Shown: in pieces, positions 16,679-25,000 of the stretch
Numbering within the stretch: the stretch's first letter is position 1
How the letters are laid out: every line of letters starts with the position of its first letter
Source of the DNA: Streptomyces lincolnensis
Lineage (GTDB): Bacteria; Actinomycetota; Actinomycetes; Streptomycetales; Streptomycetaceae
NCBI RefSeq assembly: GCF_001685355.1
Contig: NZ_CP016438.1
Coordinates: forward strand, 3,534,001 to 3,598,000
Length of the DNA: 64,000 bases
Direction: 5' to 3'
The notes under the pieces: generated by a model
Seen by the model: the letters and a program-made list of their open reading frames with translations, nothing else
What the model was told of the DNA's origin: nothing
The model's database searches: none
Position numbers and translations under genes: made by a program

Positions 16679-18679
16679 TCAGCTCTTCTTCTGGTTCGTC
16701 AGGGCCCGCTTGAGGCGCCCGGCGGCCCGGCGCCACAGGGGACGCGACTGGGCGGGCCGCTTCGGCGCGGCCGCCTTCTTCGCGCCGGGCTTGGCCGGCG
16801 GGGTGTGCCGGTCGATCACCCGGGCGGTTCCGTCGGCGGCCACGACCACGTCGACCGGGAGCCGGGTCCACTGTGCCTCACCCCGGGCCGCGGACGGCAC
16901 ACCGATGCGCACCGCCCAGCGCTTGCCGGTGAGCTGCTCCAGCGGCAGCCTCGCGGTCGCGGTGCGGCCGTCCAGCACGGCGTCGGCGGGGAACTTGCCC
17001 ACGTTCTTGCGCTCGAAGCGGAGCTGGACCGGGTCGCCGGAGTCCGCCGCGAGGTGCAGCGGCAGCGGGAGCCGGACCGTGGAGCCCTCGACCACGGCCT
17101 GAGCCGGGTCCATCAGGGCCACCGCCTCGCGCTCCAGCTTGCCGGTGTGCTGGTCGACGTCGAGGGAGAGGTTGCCCGGTCCGTCGGTCCAGTACGGCAG
17201 GACCAGCCGCCGCGGCTCACCGGTGAGCGCGGCCAGGCGCTGGGCCTCCACGTCCTCGCCGCGCACCGCGCCGAGCCGGGTCTCCTTGCTCCAGCCGCAG
17301 GACTTGATGCGCAGGTGGAGGTCCCAGATGCCCTTGCCGAGCGGCTTGCCCGCGGCCGCGGTCTCCGGGTCGAGCACGGCACTTGCGGTGATCCGCAGCC
17401 GGAAGGAGCCGTCCTCCGCCTCCACGCGGTGCAGTTCGGAGTCGACCGGGAGGTAGTACTGCGTGGCGTCCTCGCGGTGCCGGGCCACCAGGTCCACGTC
17501 GCTCTTGCCGACGGGCGCGTCCAGGGTGATCTTCTGGTCGGCCAGCGCCTTCAGCGCCTGCTCGGACAGCGGCAGGTCGAGCAGGTCGCGCTCGCCCTCC
17601 CGGCGGAAGGTCATCGGCTCGCCGTCGACCTGGTACTCGGAGGTGAAGCCGACGGTCAGGGCGCCCTTGTCCCAGGCCAGGGAGTCCAGGCTGCCGGTGG
17701 GCTTGATCCCGGCCTCCCAGCGGGCGAGGGCGCGGATGTCCTCGTAGTGGCCGGCGGCGATCAGCCCGGCCACCACGCGCTGGGTGGGGGCGACCTTGGC
17801 GAACACGCCCGGCCCGAAGCGCTCGGTGACCACACCGCGGATCTCGCGGTACAGCTCCTCGGCGTAGTCCTCGGGGAGCTTCAGGAGCCGGTTGCCTCGC
17901 AGCCGCTCCACCATCTCGTTGCGCAGCCAGCGGCTGTAGAGCTTGTCCCGCACGGCGCCGGGCTCGGTGAGCTCCTCGACCACGTCGAGGGCCTCGCGCA
18001 GGTTCGTGAAGTAGCCGACCGGGTCGAAGCGCTGGAAGCCGGCGTTGGAGCCGTCGTCCCGGGTGATGTGGTAGTAGCACAGGTAGTCGCCGAGGACGGA
18101 GACGTTCTTCGCCCGCAGGTAGGTCTCCACGACGAAGACGTGGTCCTCCAGCCGGCGGCGCCCCTCCTTGAAGCGGATGTCGTGCTCGTTGAGGAACTCC
18201 CGCCGGAACATCTTGTGCGGGGTGAGGCTGTCGATCAGCGGCGCGTTCGCGACCGTGGCCTTGGGCCGGTTGACCCGGAACAGCTCCTGCGGGACCGGCC
18301 GGCCGATACCGGCCATCTTGCCCACGACGACGTCGGCCTCGTTGGCCTTGCCGTACTCGTACATCCGCTCCAGGGCCTCGTCGCCGAGCCAGTCGTCGTG
18401 GTCGACGAACATCACGTACTCGCCCCGGGCGGCCGCGATGCCGGTGTTGCGGGGCTTGCCCGACCAGCCGGAGCCCTCCTCGTGGATGACGTGGAAGTGC
18501 GGGTGCTCGGCCGCCAGTTGGTCCAGGCGGGCCGGGGTCTCGTCGGTGGAGCCGTCGTTGACGAAGAAGACCTCGAACTCGTCGGGGGTGAGGCTCTGCC
18601 GCAGCAGACCCGTGATGCAGTCCTCGACGTACTTGCCGGGGTTGTAGACCGCGATGACGACGCTGACCTTGACTGTCAC
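16679..18679 (-). CDS. GT2 glycosyltransferase of TarS type (wall-polymer decorating)
   Basis: A 666-residue protein with an N-terminal GT-A domain (about 1-330) and a long C-terminal beta-rich region. Motifs: SVVIAVYNPGKYVEDCI, VFFVNDGSTDETPARLDQLA, SGKPRNTGIAAARGEY, MFVDHDDWLGDEAL, LTPHKMFRREFL and LEDHVFVVETYLRAKNVSVL. The same blocks occur in the same order in staphylococcal TarS, which adds beta-GlcNAc to poly-ribitol phosphate and also has tandem C-terminal Ig-like modules. The C-terminus ends in a basic tail (RRAAGRLKRALTNQKKS). Its GTG start overlaps the rfbD stop (GTGA), implying translational coupling. Whether it transfers GlcNAc, rhamnose or another sugar is unknown; its place among rhamnose genes makes rhamnose an alternative. 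Confidence 0.85.
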   Translation of the reverse strand: MTVKVSVVIAVYNPGKYVEDCITGLLRQSLTPDEFEVFFVNDGSTDETPARLDQLAAEHPHFHVIHEEGSGWSGKPRNTGIAAARGEYVMFVDHDDWLGDEALERMYEYGKANEADVVVGKMAGIGRPVPQELFRVNRPKATVANAPLIDSLTPHKMFRREFLNEHDIRFKEGRRRLEDHVFVVETYLRAKNVSVLGDYLCYYHITRDDGSNAGFQRFDPVGYFTNLREALDVVEELTEPGAVRDKLYSRWLRNEMVERLRGNRLLKLPEDYAEELYREIRGVVTERFGPGVFAKVAPTQRVVAGLIAAGHYEDIRALARWEAGIKPTGSLDSLAWDKGALTVGFTSEYQVDGEPMTFRREGERDLLDLPLSEQALKALADQKITLDAPVGKSDVDLVARHREDATQYYLPVDSELHRVEAEDGSFRLRITASAVLDPETAAAGKPLGKGIWDLHLRIKSCGWSKETRLGAVRGEDVEAQRLAALTGEPRRLVLPYWTDGPGNLSLDVDQHTGKLEREAVALMDPAQAVVEGSTVRLPLPLHLAADSGDPVQLRFERKNVGKFPADAVLDGRTATARLPLEQLTGKRWAVRIGVPSAARGEAQWTRLPVDVVVAADGTARVIDRHTPPAKPGAKKAAAPKRPAQSRPLWRRAAGRLKRALTNQKKS

Positions 18680-19599
18680 GCCGTGTTCTCCTTCGTCTGG
18701 ACCCGGTGGATCTCCGGGAAGGCCTCGGTGAGGGCCGCGCGCCAGTCGCGCAGCGGCTCGATGCCTGCCTCGGCGAACCGGTCGTGACCGAGGACGCTGT
18801 AGGCGGGGCGGGGGGCGGGGCGGGTGAACGCCGCGCTCGTGGTGGGGCGGACCCGGTCCGGGTCCGTGCCGAGGAGCGAGAAGATCTCCCGGGTGAAGCC
18901 GTACCAGGTGGTCTCGCCGGAGCTGGTGCCGTGGTAGATCCCGGCCGGGGCGGTGCCGGCCAGGGCACCGCGGCCCAGGGCGAGCAGCAGTCCGGCCAGG
19001 TCGGCGCTCCAGGTGGGCTGGCCGCGCTGGTCGTCCACGACGTCCAGGGTGTCCTTGACACCCTCCAGCTTGATCATCGTACGGACGAAGTTGGGGCCGC
19101 CCGCGCCGTACAGCCAGGCGGTGCGGACCACGTACCCGCGCTCCGGGAGCGTCTTCAGGACGGCCTGCTCGCCGGCCAGCTTGGTGCGGCCGTAGGCGCT
19201 GCGCGGGGCGGTGGGGGCGTCCTCGGCGTACGGCGTGGTGGCGTCGCCGGCGAACACGTAGTCGGTGGAGACCTGGAGCAGGACGGCGCCGGTGCGGGCA
19301 CAGGCGGCGGCGAGGTGGGCCGGACCGTCGCCGTTGATGGCGAGCGCCTCGTCCTCGCGGGTCTCGGCGTCGTCGACAGCGGTCCAGGCCGCGCAGTTGA
19401 CGACCACGGCGGGCCGGTGCCGCTCCAGCGCCGCCTGGACGGCCGCGGGGTCGGTGAGGTCCAGTGCCGCGCGGTCCAGCGCGACGGCCTGCTCGCCCTC
19501 GGCGGCCAGTACGGCCAGCACGTCCTGGCCGAGCATGCCGCCCGCCCCGGTGACCAGCCAGCCGGTCGGGGCGCTTGCCTGTTCCTGGATCGGGTTCAT
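18676..19599 (-). CDS. rfbD: dTDP-4-dehydrorhamnose reductase
   Basis: Final step of dTDP-L-rhamnose synthesis, NAD(P)H-dependent. 307 residues from the ATG at 19599; the longer frame to 19944 crosses the upstream hairpin and part of rfbB and is not real. It has an SDR fold with WLVTGAGGMLGQDVLAVLA, VNCAAWTAVDDAE, VSTDYVFAGD and the catalytic Tyr-x3-Lys in SAYGRTKLAGEQ. Its stop overlaps the following GT2 start by four bases. It is separated from rfbB by a strong hairpin, so it probably has its own promoter between 19600 and 19690. Confidence 0.95.
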   Translation of the reverse strand: MNPIQEQASAPTGWLVTGAGGMLGQDVLAVLAAEGEQAVALDRAALDLTDPAAVQAALERHRPAVVVNCAAWTAVDDAETREDEALAINGDGPAHLAAACARTGAVLLQVSTDYVFAGDATTPYAEDAPTAPRSAYGRTKLAGEQAVLKTLPERGYVVRTAWLYGAGGPNFVRTMIKLEGVKDTLDVVDDQRGQPTWSADLAGLLLALGRGALAGTAPAGIYHGTSSGETTWYGFTREIFSLLGTDPDRVRPTTSAAFTRPAPRPAYSVLGHDRFAEAGIEPLRDWRAALTEAFPEIHRVQTKENTA

Positions 19600-19692
19600 G
19601 CCTTCTTCGTGTCCTTCGTGCCGGATGGCGCGGGTGTGGGGGATGTCGCGGGCCACGACCGGTCGCCCGGGGGCACGCGGAGAACGACCAAA

Positions 19693-19717
19693 CGGGCCCG
19701 GGACGAACCCGGGCCCG
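19693..19717 (-). terminator. Strong hairpin between rfbB and rfbD
   Basis: CGGGCCCGGG pairs perfectly with CCCGGGCCCG around a five-base loop, followed on the minus strand by TTTGG. It divides the rhamnose genes into rfbA-rfbB and rfbD-GT2-rfbC transcription units, or lets only a fraction of transcripts through. Confidence 0.85.
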
Positions 19718-19733
19718 AGACGTCGGGGGTGCG

Positions 19734-20732
19734 TCAGCCGAGGGCCGCGCGCTCCTTCAGCGGTTCCCACCATGCACGGTTGTCGCGGTACCACTGGACC
19801 GTTTCCGCCAGACCCTGCTCGAAGCTCTTGCGGGGCTCGTAGCCGAGTTCCTCGCGGATCTTCGTGCAGTCCACCGAGTAGCGGCGGTCGTGGCCCTTGC
19901 GGTCGGTGACGTACTCGACGCTGGTCTCCCAGTCGGCGCCGCACGCCGTCAGCAGCAGCCCGGTGAGCTCCTTGTTGGACAGCTCGGTGCCGCCGCCGAT
20001 GTTGTAGACCTCGCCGGCGCGGCCCTTGGTGCGGACCAGCTCGATACCCTGGACGTGGTCGTCGATGTGCAGCCAGTCGCGGACGTTGCCGCCGTCGCCG
20101 TACAGCGGGACCTTCTTGCCGTCGAGGAGGTTGGTCACGAAGAGCGGGATGACCTTCTCGGGGAAGTGGTGGTGCCCGTAGTTGTTGGAGCAGCGGGTGA
20201 CGCGCACGTCCAGGCCGTGGGTGCGGTGGTACGACAGCGCGATCAGGTCGCTGGAGGCCTTCGCCGAGGAGTACGGCGAGTTGGGCTCCAGCGGGTGGGT
20301 CTCGGGCCAGGAGCCCTCGTCGATCGATCCGTAGACCTCGTCGGTGGAGATGTGCACGAAGGTCTTGATGCCCGCCCGGTGCGCGGCGTCGATCAGCGTG
20401 TGCGTGCCGACCACGTTGGTGCGGACGAACTCCGCGCCGCCGTCGATGGAACGGTCGACGTGGGACTCGGCGGCGAAGTGCACGACCTGGTCGTGCTCGG
20501 CCATCAGCTTGCCGACCAGCTCCGGGTCGCAGATGTCGCCCTGCACGAAGGCGAATCCCGGGTGCTCGCGCACCTCGTCGAGGTTGGCCGGGTTGCCCGC
20601 GTACGTCAGCTTGTCCAGGACGGTGATCGCGACATCACCGGGACCTTCGGGGCCGAGCACCGTGCGGACGTAGTGCGAGCCGATGAAACCGGCACCGCCG
20701 GTCACCAGAATCCGAGTGGCGGGGGTTGTCAT
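19734..20732 (-). CDS. rfbB: dTDP-glucose 4,6-dehydratase
   Basis: Second step of dTDP-rhamnose synthesis, giving dTDP-4-keto-6-deoxyglucose, also the branch point for other deoxysugars. 332 residues, usual length. Motifs: RILVTGGAGFIGSHYVRTVL (NAD loop), HFAAESHVDRSI, HISTDEVYGSID and the catalytic YSSAK in NSPYSSAKASSDLIALSYHR. The start overlaps the rfbA stop (ATGA at 20729-20732), so the two are translationally coupled. Confidence 0.97.
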   Translation of the reverse strand: MTTPATRILVTGGAGFIGSHYVRTVLGPEGPGDVAITVLDKLTYAGNPANLDEVREHPGFAFVQGDICDPELVGKLMAEHDQVVHFAAESHVDRSIDGGAEFVRTNVVGTHTLIDAAHRAGIKTFVHISTDEVYGSIDEGSWPETHPLEPNSPYSSAKASSDLIALSYHRTHGLDVRVTRCSNNYGHHHFPEKVIPLFVTNLLDGKKVPLYGDGGNVRDWLHIDDHVQGIELVRTKGRAGEVYNIGGGTELSNKELTGLLLTACGADWETSVEYVTDRKGHDRRYSVDCTKIREELGYEPRKSFEQGLAETVQWYRDNRAWWEPLKERAALG

Positions 20733-21796
20733 GAAGATATCTGCACCTTGCTGTGATCACCGAGCACGAGCCGGTGGGCCTTGGGGTTACGGGGGGCGGG
20801 CGTGACTTCGACATCGCGTCCGATGAGCGAGGCCTCCACCCGGCGCACACCGGTCACGGACGAGCCGCGCAGCACGATCGAGTACTCGATTTCGCTGTCC
20901 TCGATCCGGCAGTCCTCCGAGACGGACGTGAACGGACCGATGTACGCGTCGTTGACCACCGTCCCGGCACCGATGATGGCAGGACCGACGATACGGCTGC
21001 CACTGACACGGGCGCCCGCCTCGATCCGCACCCGGCCGATGATCTCGCTGCCCTCGTCGACCGTGCCCTCGGTCACCGGCTCCACGGTCTCCAGGACCGA
21101 CCGGTTGACCTCCAGCATGTCGGTGACGTTGCCGGTGTCCTTCCAGTAGCCGGAGATGGTGGTGGAGCGGACGTCACGCTTGTCGTCGATCAGCCACTGG
21201 ATGGCGTGCGTGATCTCCAGCTCGCCGCGCCAGGAGGGCTCGATGGAGCGGACGGCCTCGTGGATGGCCGAGGTGAACAGGTAGACGCCGACCAGCGCGA
21301 GGTCGCTCTTGGGCTGCTTCGGCTTCTCCTCCAGGCCCACCACCCGGCCCGAGCCGTCGAGTTCGGCGACACCGAAGGAGGTGGGGTTGGGGACCCTGGT
21401 CAGCAGGATCTGGGCCTCGGGCCGCTCCGCGCGGAACTCCTCCACCAGGCCGGTGATGCCACCGACGATGAAGTTGTCGCCGAGGTACATGACGAAGTCG
21501 TCGTCACCGAGGAAGTCCTGCGCTATGAGGACGGCGTGGGCGAGGCCCAGCGGTGCTTCCTGCGGGATGTAGGTGACCTTGATCCCGAACTGGGAGCCGT
21601 CGCCGACCGCCTCGCGGATCTCGTCGGCGGTGTCGCCGACGACGATGCCGACCTCGCTGATCCCGGCGTCCGCGATCGCTTCCAGTCCGTAGAAGAGCAC
21701 GGGCTTGTTGGCGACCGGCACCAACTGCTTGGCCGAGGTGTGGGTGATCGGGCGGAGGCGGGTACCCGCTCCCCCGGAGAGCACGAGTGCCTTCAC
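20729..21796 (-). CDS. rfbA: Glucose-1-phosphate thymidylyltransferase, long form
   Basis: Makes dTDP-glucose from glucose-1-phosphate and dTTP. 355 residues, longer than the approximately 290-residue E. coli RmlA. The N-terminal nucleotidyltransferase has LSGGAGTRLRPITHTSAKQL, YLGDNFIVGG and WKDTGNV. After residue 245 comes a left-handed beta-helix of hexapeptide repeats (VRIEAGARVSGSRIVGPAII), typical of the StrD-like long form of actinomycetes. GTG start at 21796. First gene of the rhamnose cluster; upstream is a 258-base gap with the rne terminator and probably the cluster promoter. Confidence 0.96.
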   Translation of the reverse strand: MKALVLSGGAGTRLRPITHTSAKQLVPVANKPVLFYGLEAIADAGISEVGIVVGDTADEIREAVGDGSQFGIKVTYIPQEAPLGLAHAVLIAQDFLGDDDFVMYLGDNFIVGGITGLVEEFRAERPEAQILLTRVPNPTSFGVAELDGSGRVVGLEEKPKQPKSDLALVGVYLFTSAIHEAVRSIEPSWRGELEITHAIQWLIDDKRDVRSTTISGYWKDTGNVTDMLEVNRSVLETVEPVTEGTVDEGSEIIGRVRIEAGARVSGSRIVGPAIIGAGTVVNDAYIGPFTSVSEDCRIEDSEIEYSIVLRGSSVTGVRRVEASLIGRDVEVTPAPRNPKAHRLVLGDHSKVQISS

Positions 21797-21869
21797 CTGA
21801 TGTGCCCCAATACTGTCCTATAGGGGGATGTAACCCCGCTGTATGAATTTGCCGACTATCTCGGCTCAC

Positions 21870-21875
21870 ATCATA
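21870..21875 (-). promoter_or_regulatory. Candidate -10 element for rfbA
   Basis: The minus strand reads TATGAT 74 bases before the rfbA start, in a locally AT-richer stretch. A TCGACG lies about 15 bases upstream, a poor and closely spaced -35. Candidate only. Confidence 0.3.
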
Positions 21876-21990
21876 GCCGCGACCGCGGAACGTCGATTCA
21901 CGGATCGTTCGCACATTCGACACCCGTAAGACGGTCTCCAGGCCACAGGGGTTGTAAGCGAAACGCAAAGAATCATGATCCGCAAAAGAA

Positions 21991-22036
21991 AACGTGATCC
22001 GCCCCCCGGCCGTCGGGCCGGGGGGCGGATCACGTT
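21991..22036 (-). terminator. Rho-independent terminator of rne
   Basis: A perfect 21-bp stem (21991-22011 with 22016-22036) with loop GTCG, followed on the minus strand by TTCTTTTGC. It lies 18 bases beyond the rne stop. One of the strongest terminators in the window. Confidence 0.96.
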
Positions 22037-22054
22037 CTGTCACGGCGTGGGGCG

Positions 22055-25000
22055 TCAGGCCTCGTCCGCCGTGGTCGAGACGGACGGGGCCGACTGCTGC
22101 TCGGCCGCCGCCGTCTTCTTCGCGGCCGCCTTCTTGGCGGTCGTCTTCTTCGCGACGGTCTTCTTCGCGGCCGTCTTCTTGGCCGCCGCCGTCTTCTTGG
22201 TGGCGGCCTTCTTCGCCGTGGCCTTCTTGGCCGTCTTGCGGGCCGTCTTCTTGGCCGGAGCCGCGTCCTCGGCGGCCGGGGCCTCGTCGGCGGTGGCCGC
22301 GGGGACGACCACGACGGCCGCCTCCTCGGACGCGGTGGGCGCGGTGGCCTTGCGGACGGCGCGGCGCCTCGGGCGGGCCGGGGCGGCGCTCTCGGCGGGC
22401 GCCTCGGCCGGGGCCTCCGGCTGCACCGCCGGAGCCGGCTCGGGCTGCGGTTCGGCGGCCGGCGCGGTCTCGGCGACCGTCACGACGGCCGCCTCGGCAC
22501 CCGCCGGGGAACCGGCCGGCGCGGACACCTTGCGGGTGGCCCGACGGCGCGTACGGCCCTTGGGGGCAGCCTCCTCGGCGGCCGGGGCCTCGACCACCGG
22601 GTCCTCGGCGGCGACGGGCTCGGCCTGGGCGACCGCGGCAGGCTCCGGCTGCACCGGACGGGTGACCTCGTCCTCGGCCGTCACGTCCTGAGCCGTACCG
22701 GCCTCGGCCTTCGGCTCCTCGCGCCTGGCGGCGCGCTTGTCCGCACGCCGCTCGTCGCGCTTGTCGTCACGGCGGTCCTCGCGCTTGTCATCACGCTTGT
22801 CGTCGCGCCGGTCCTCCCGGTTCGGAGCCCCGGCCGGGGCGGACGCCCGACGGCTCGCCCGGCGCCGGGTACGGCCACGACCGGCCGCGGCCTCCGCCTC
22901 GGCGACGCTGCTGTACAGCTCCTCGTCGGGCACGAACTCGGGCTCGGCGAGCGCCACGGGCTCGGCGACCTCGGCGGCCACCTCCTCCGCGGTCTCCGCG
23001 GTCTCCTCGGGGGGCCCGACGCTCTCCACGGCCGTCTCGTGCTCGTGGAGGTGGCCGTCGCCGCCGCGTCCGCGCTTGCGGCGCTTGCCGCCGCCTCCGG
23101 CGGAGGACGGCTGCTCCATGTGGACGATGACACCGCGGCCGTTGCAGTGGACGCAGGTCTCGGAGAAGGACTCCAGCAGGCCCTGGCCGACCCGCTTACG
23201 GGTCATCTGGACCAGGCCCAGCGAGGTCACCTCGGCGACCTGGTGCTTCGTACGGTCCCGGCCCAGGCACTCCAGCAGGCGCCGCAGCACCAGGTCCCGG
23301 TTGGATTCCAGGACCATGTCGATGAAGTCGATGACGATGATGCCGCCGAGGTCGCGCAGCCGGAGCTGACGCACGATCTCCTCGGCCGCCTCCAGGTTGT
23401 TCCTGGTGACCGTCTCCTCCAGGTTGCCGCCCTGGCCGGTGAACTTGCCGGTGTTGACGTCGACGACGACCATCGCCTCGGTCCGGTCGATCACCAGCGA
23501 ACCGCCGCTGGGCAGCCAGACCTTGCGGTCCAGCGCCTTGGCGAGCTGCTCGTCGATCCGGTAGGTGGCGAAGACGTCGACCTCGGAGGTCCACTTCGAC
23601 AGCCGGCCGGCCAGGTCGGGGGCGACGTGCGAGACGTATCCGTAGATCGTCTCCCAGGCGTCCTCGCCGCTGACGACGACCTTGGTGAAGTCCTCGTTGA
23701 AGATGTCGCGCACGACCCGGACGGTCATGTCCGGCTCGCCGTACAGCAGCGTCGGCGCGTTCGAGCTGCCGCCGTTCTTCGACTTCTTCTGGATGTCCTC
23801 CCACTGCCCCTGGAGCCGTTCGACGTCACGGCGCAGCTCGTCCTCGCTCGCGCCCTCGGCGGCGGTGCGCACGATGACGCCCGCGTCCTCGGGGACGATC
23901 TTCTTGAGGATGGTCTTCAGCCGGGCCCGCTCGGTGTCGGGCAGCTTGCGGCTGATGCCGGTCATCGAGCCCTCGGGGACGTACACGAGGTAGCGGCCCG
24001 GGAGGGAGACCTGGCTGGTGAGCCGGGCGCCCTTGTGCCCGATCGGGTCCTTGGTGACCTGGACGAGCACCGACTGGCCCGACTTCAGGGCGGACTCGAT
24101 GCGCCGCGGCCCGTTGGCCATGCCCAGCGCCTCGAAGTTGACCTCACCGGCGTAGAGCACGGCGTTGCGGCCCTTGCCGATGTCGATGAAGGCGGCCTCC
24201 ATCGACGGCAGCACGTTCTGGACCTTGCCCAGGTAGACGTTGCCGACGTACGAGGTGGACTGCTCCTTGTTGACGTAGTGCTCGACGAGCACGCCGTCCT
24301 CCAGGACGCCGATCTGCGTACGGTCGCCGTACTGGCGGACGACCATCACGCGCTCGACGGCCTCGCGCCGGGCCAGGAACTCGGCCTCGGTGATGATCGG
24401 CACGCGGCGCCGGCCCTGCTCGCGGCCTTCGCGGCGGCGCTGCTTCTTGGCCTCCAGACGGGTCGAGCCCTTGATGGACTGCACCTCGTCGGACGGCTCG
24501 GCACTCCTCTCCCGAGGGGGCCGGGGCTCGCGGACCTTGACGACCGTGCGCTCGGGGTCGCCGTCACCGGGCTCGGTGTCGACGGACGAGTCACCGGCAC
24601 GTCGGCGTCGACGCCGGCGACGACGGCTGCTGCTGGACCCGGACCCGCCGGACTCCTCGCGCTCGTCCTCGTCCTCGCCGTCCTCGGCCGTGTCCTGGAC
24701 GTCCTGGGCGGTCTGCGCGGCGAACTCGTCGCCGTCGGCGTCCTGGCCCTCGCCCGACTCGGCGTCGGCGGAGTCGCCCCGACGGCGGCGACGGCCGCCC
24801 CGGCGGCGACGGCGGCGCGAGCCGGTCTCCTCGGCCTCGTCGTCGGCCGCGTCCTCGGACTCGTCGGATTCCTCGGCGTCCTCGGGCTCCTCCTCGACGA
24901 CGGTCTCGGCGGCGGGCCGGGCCTCGGGCTCCTGCCCGCCCCGGCGACGACGCCGACGGCGCGAGGCGCCCTGCTCCTCGGGGAACTCCTCGGGCTCCGC

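Noticed and set aside
22130..22260. Lys/Ala-rich C-terminal tail of rne as a separate histone H1-like gene
   Set aside because: It is in frame with, and continuous to, the RNase E coding sequence with no internal stop or new start signal.
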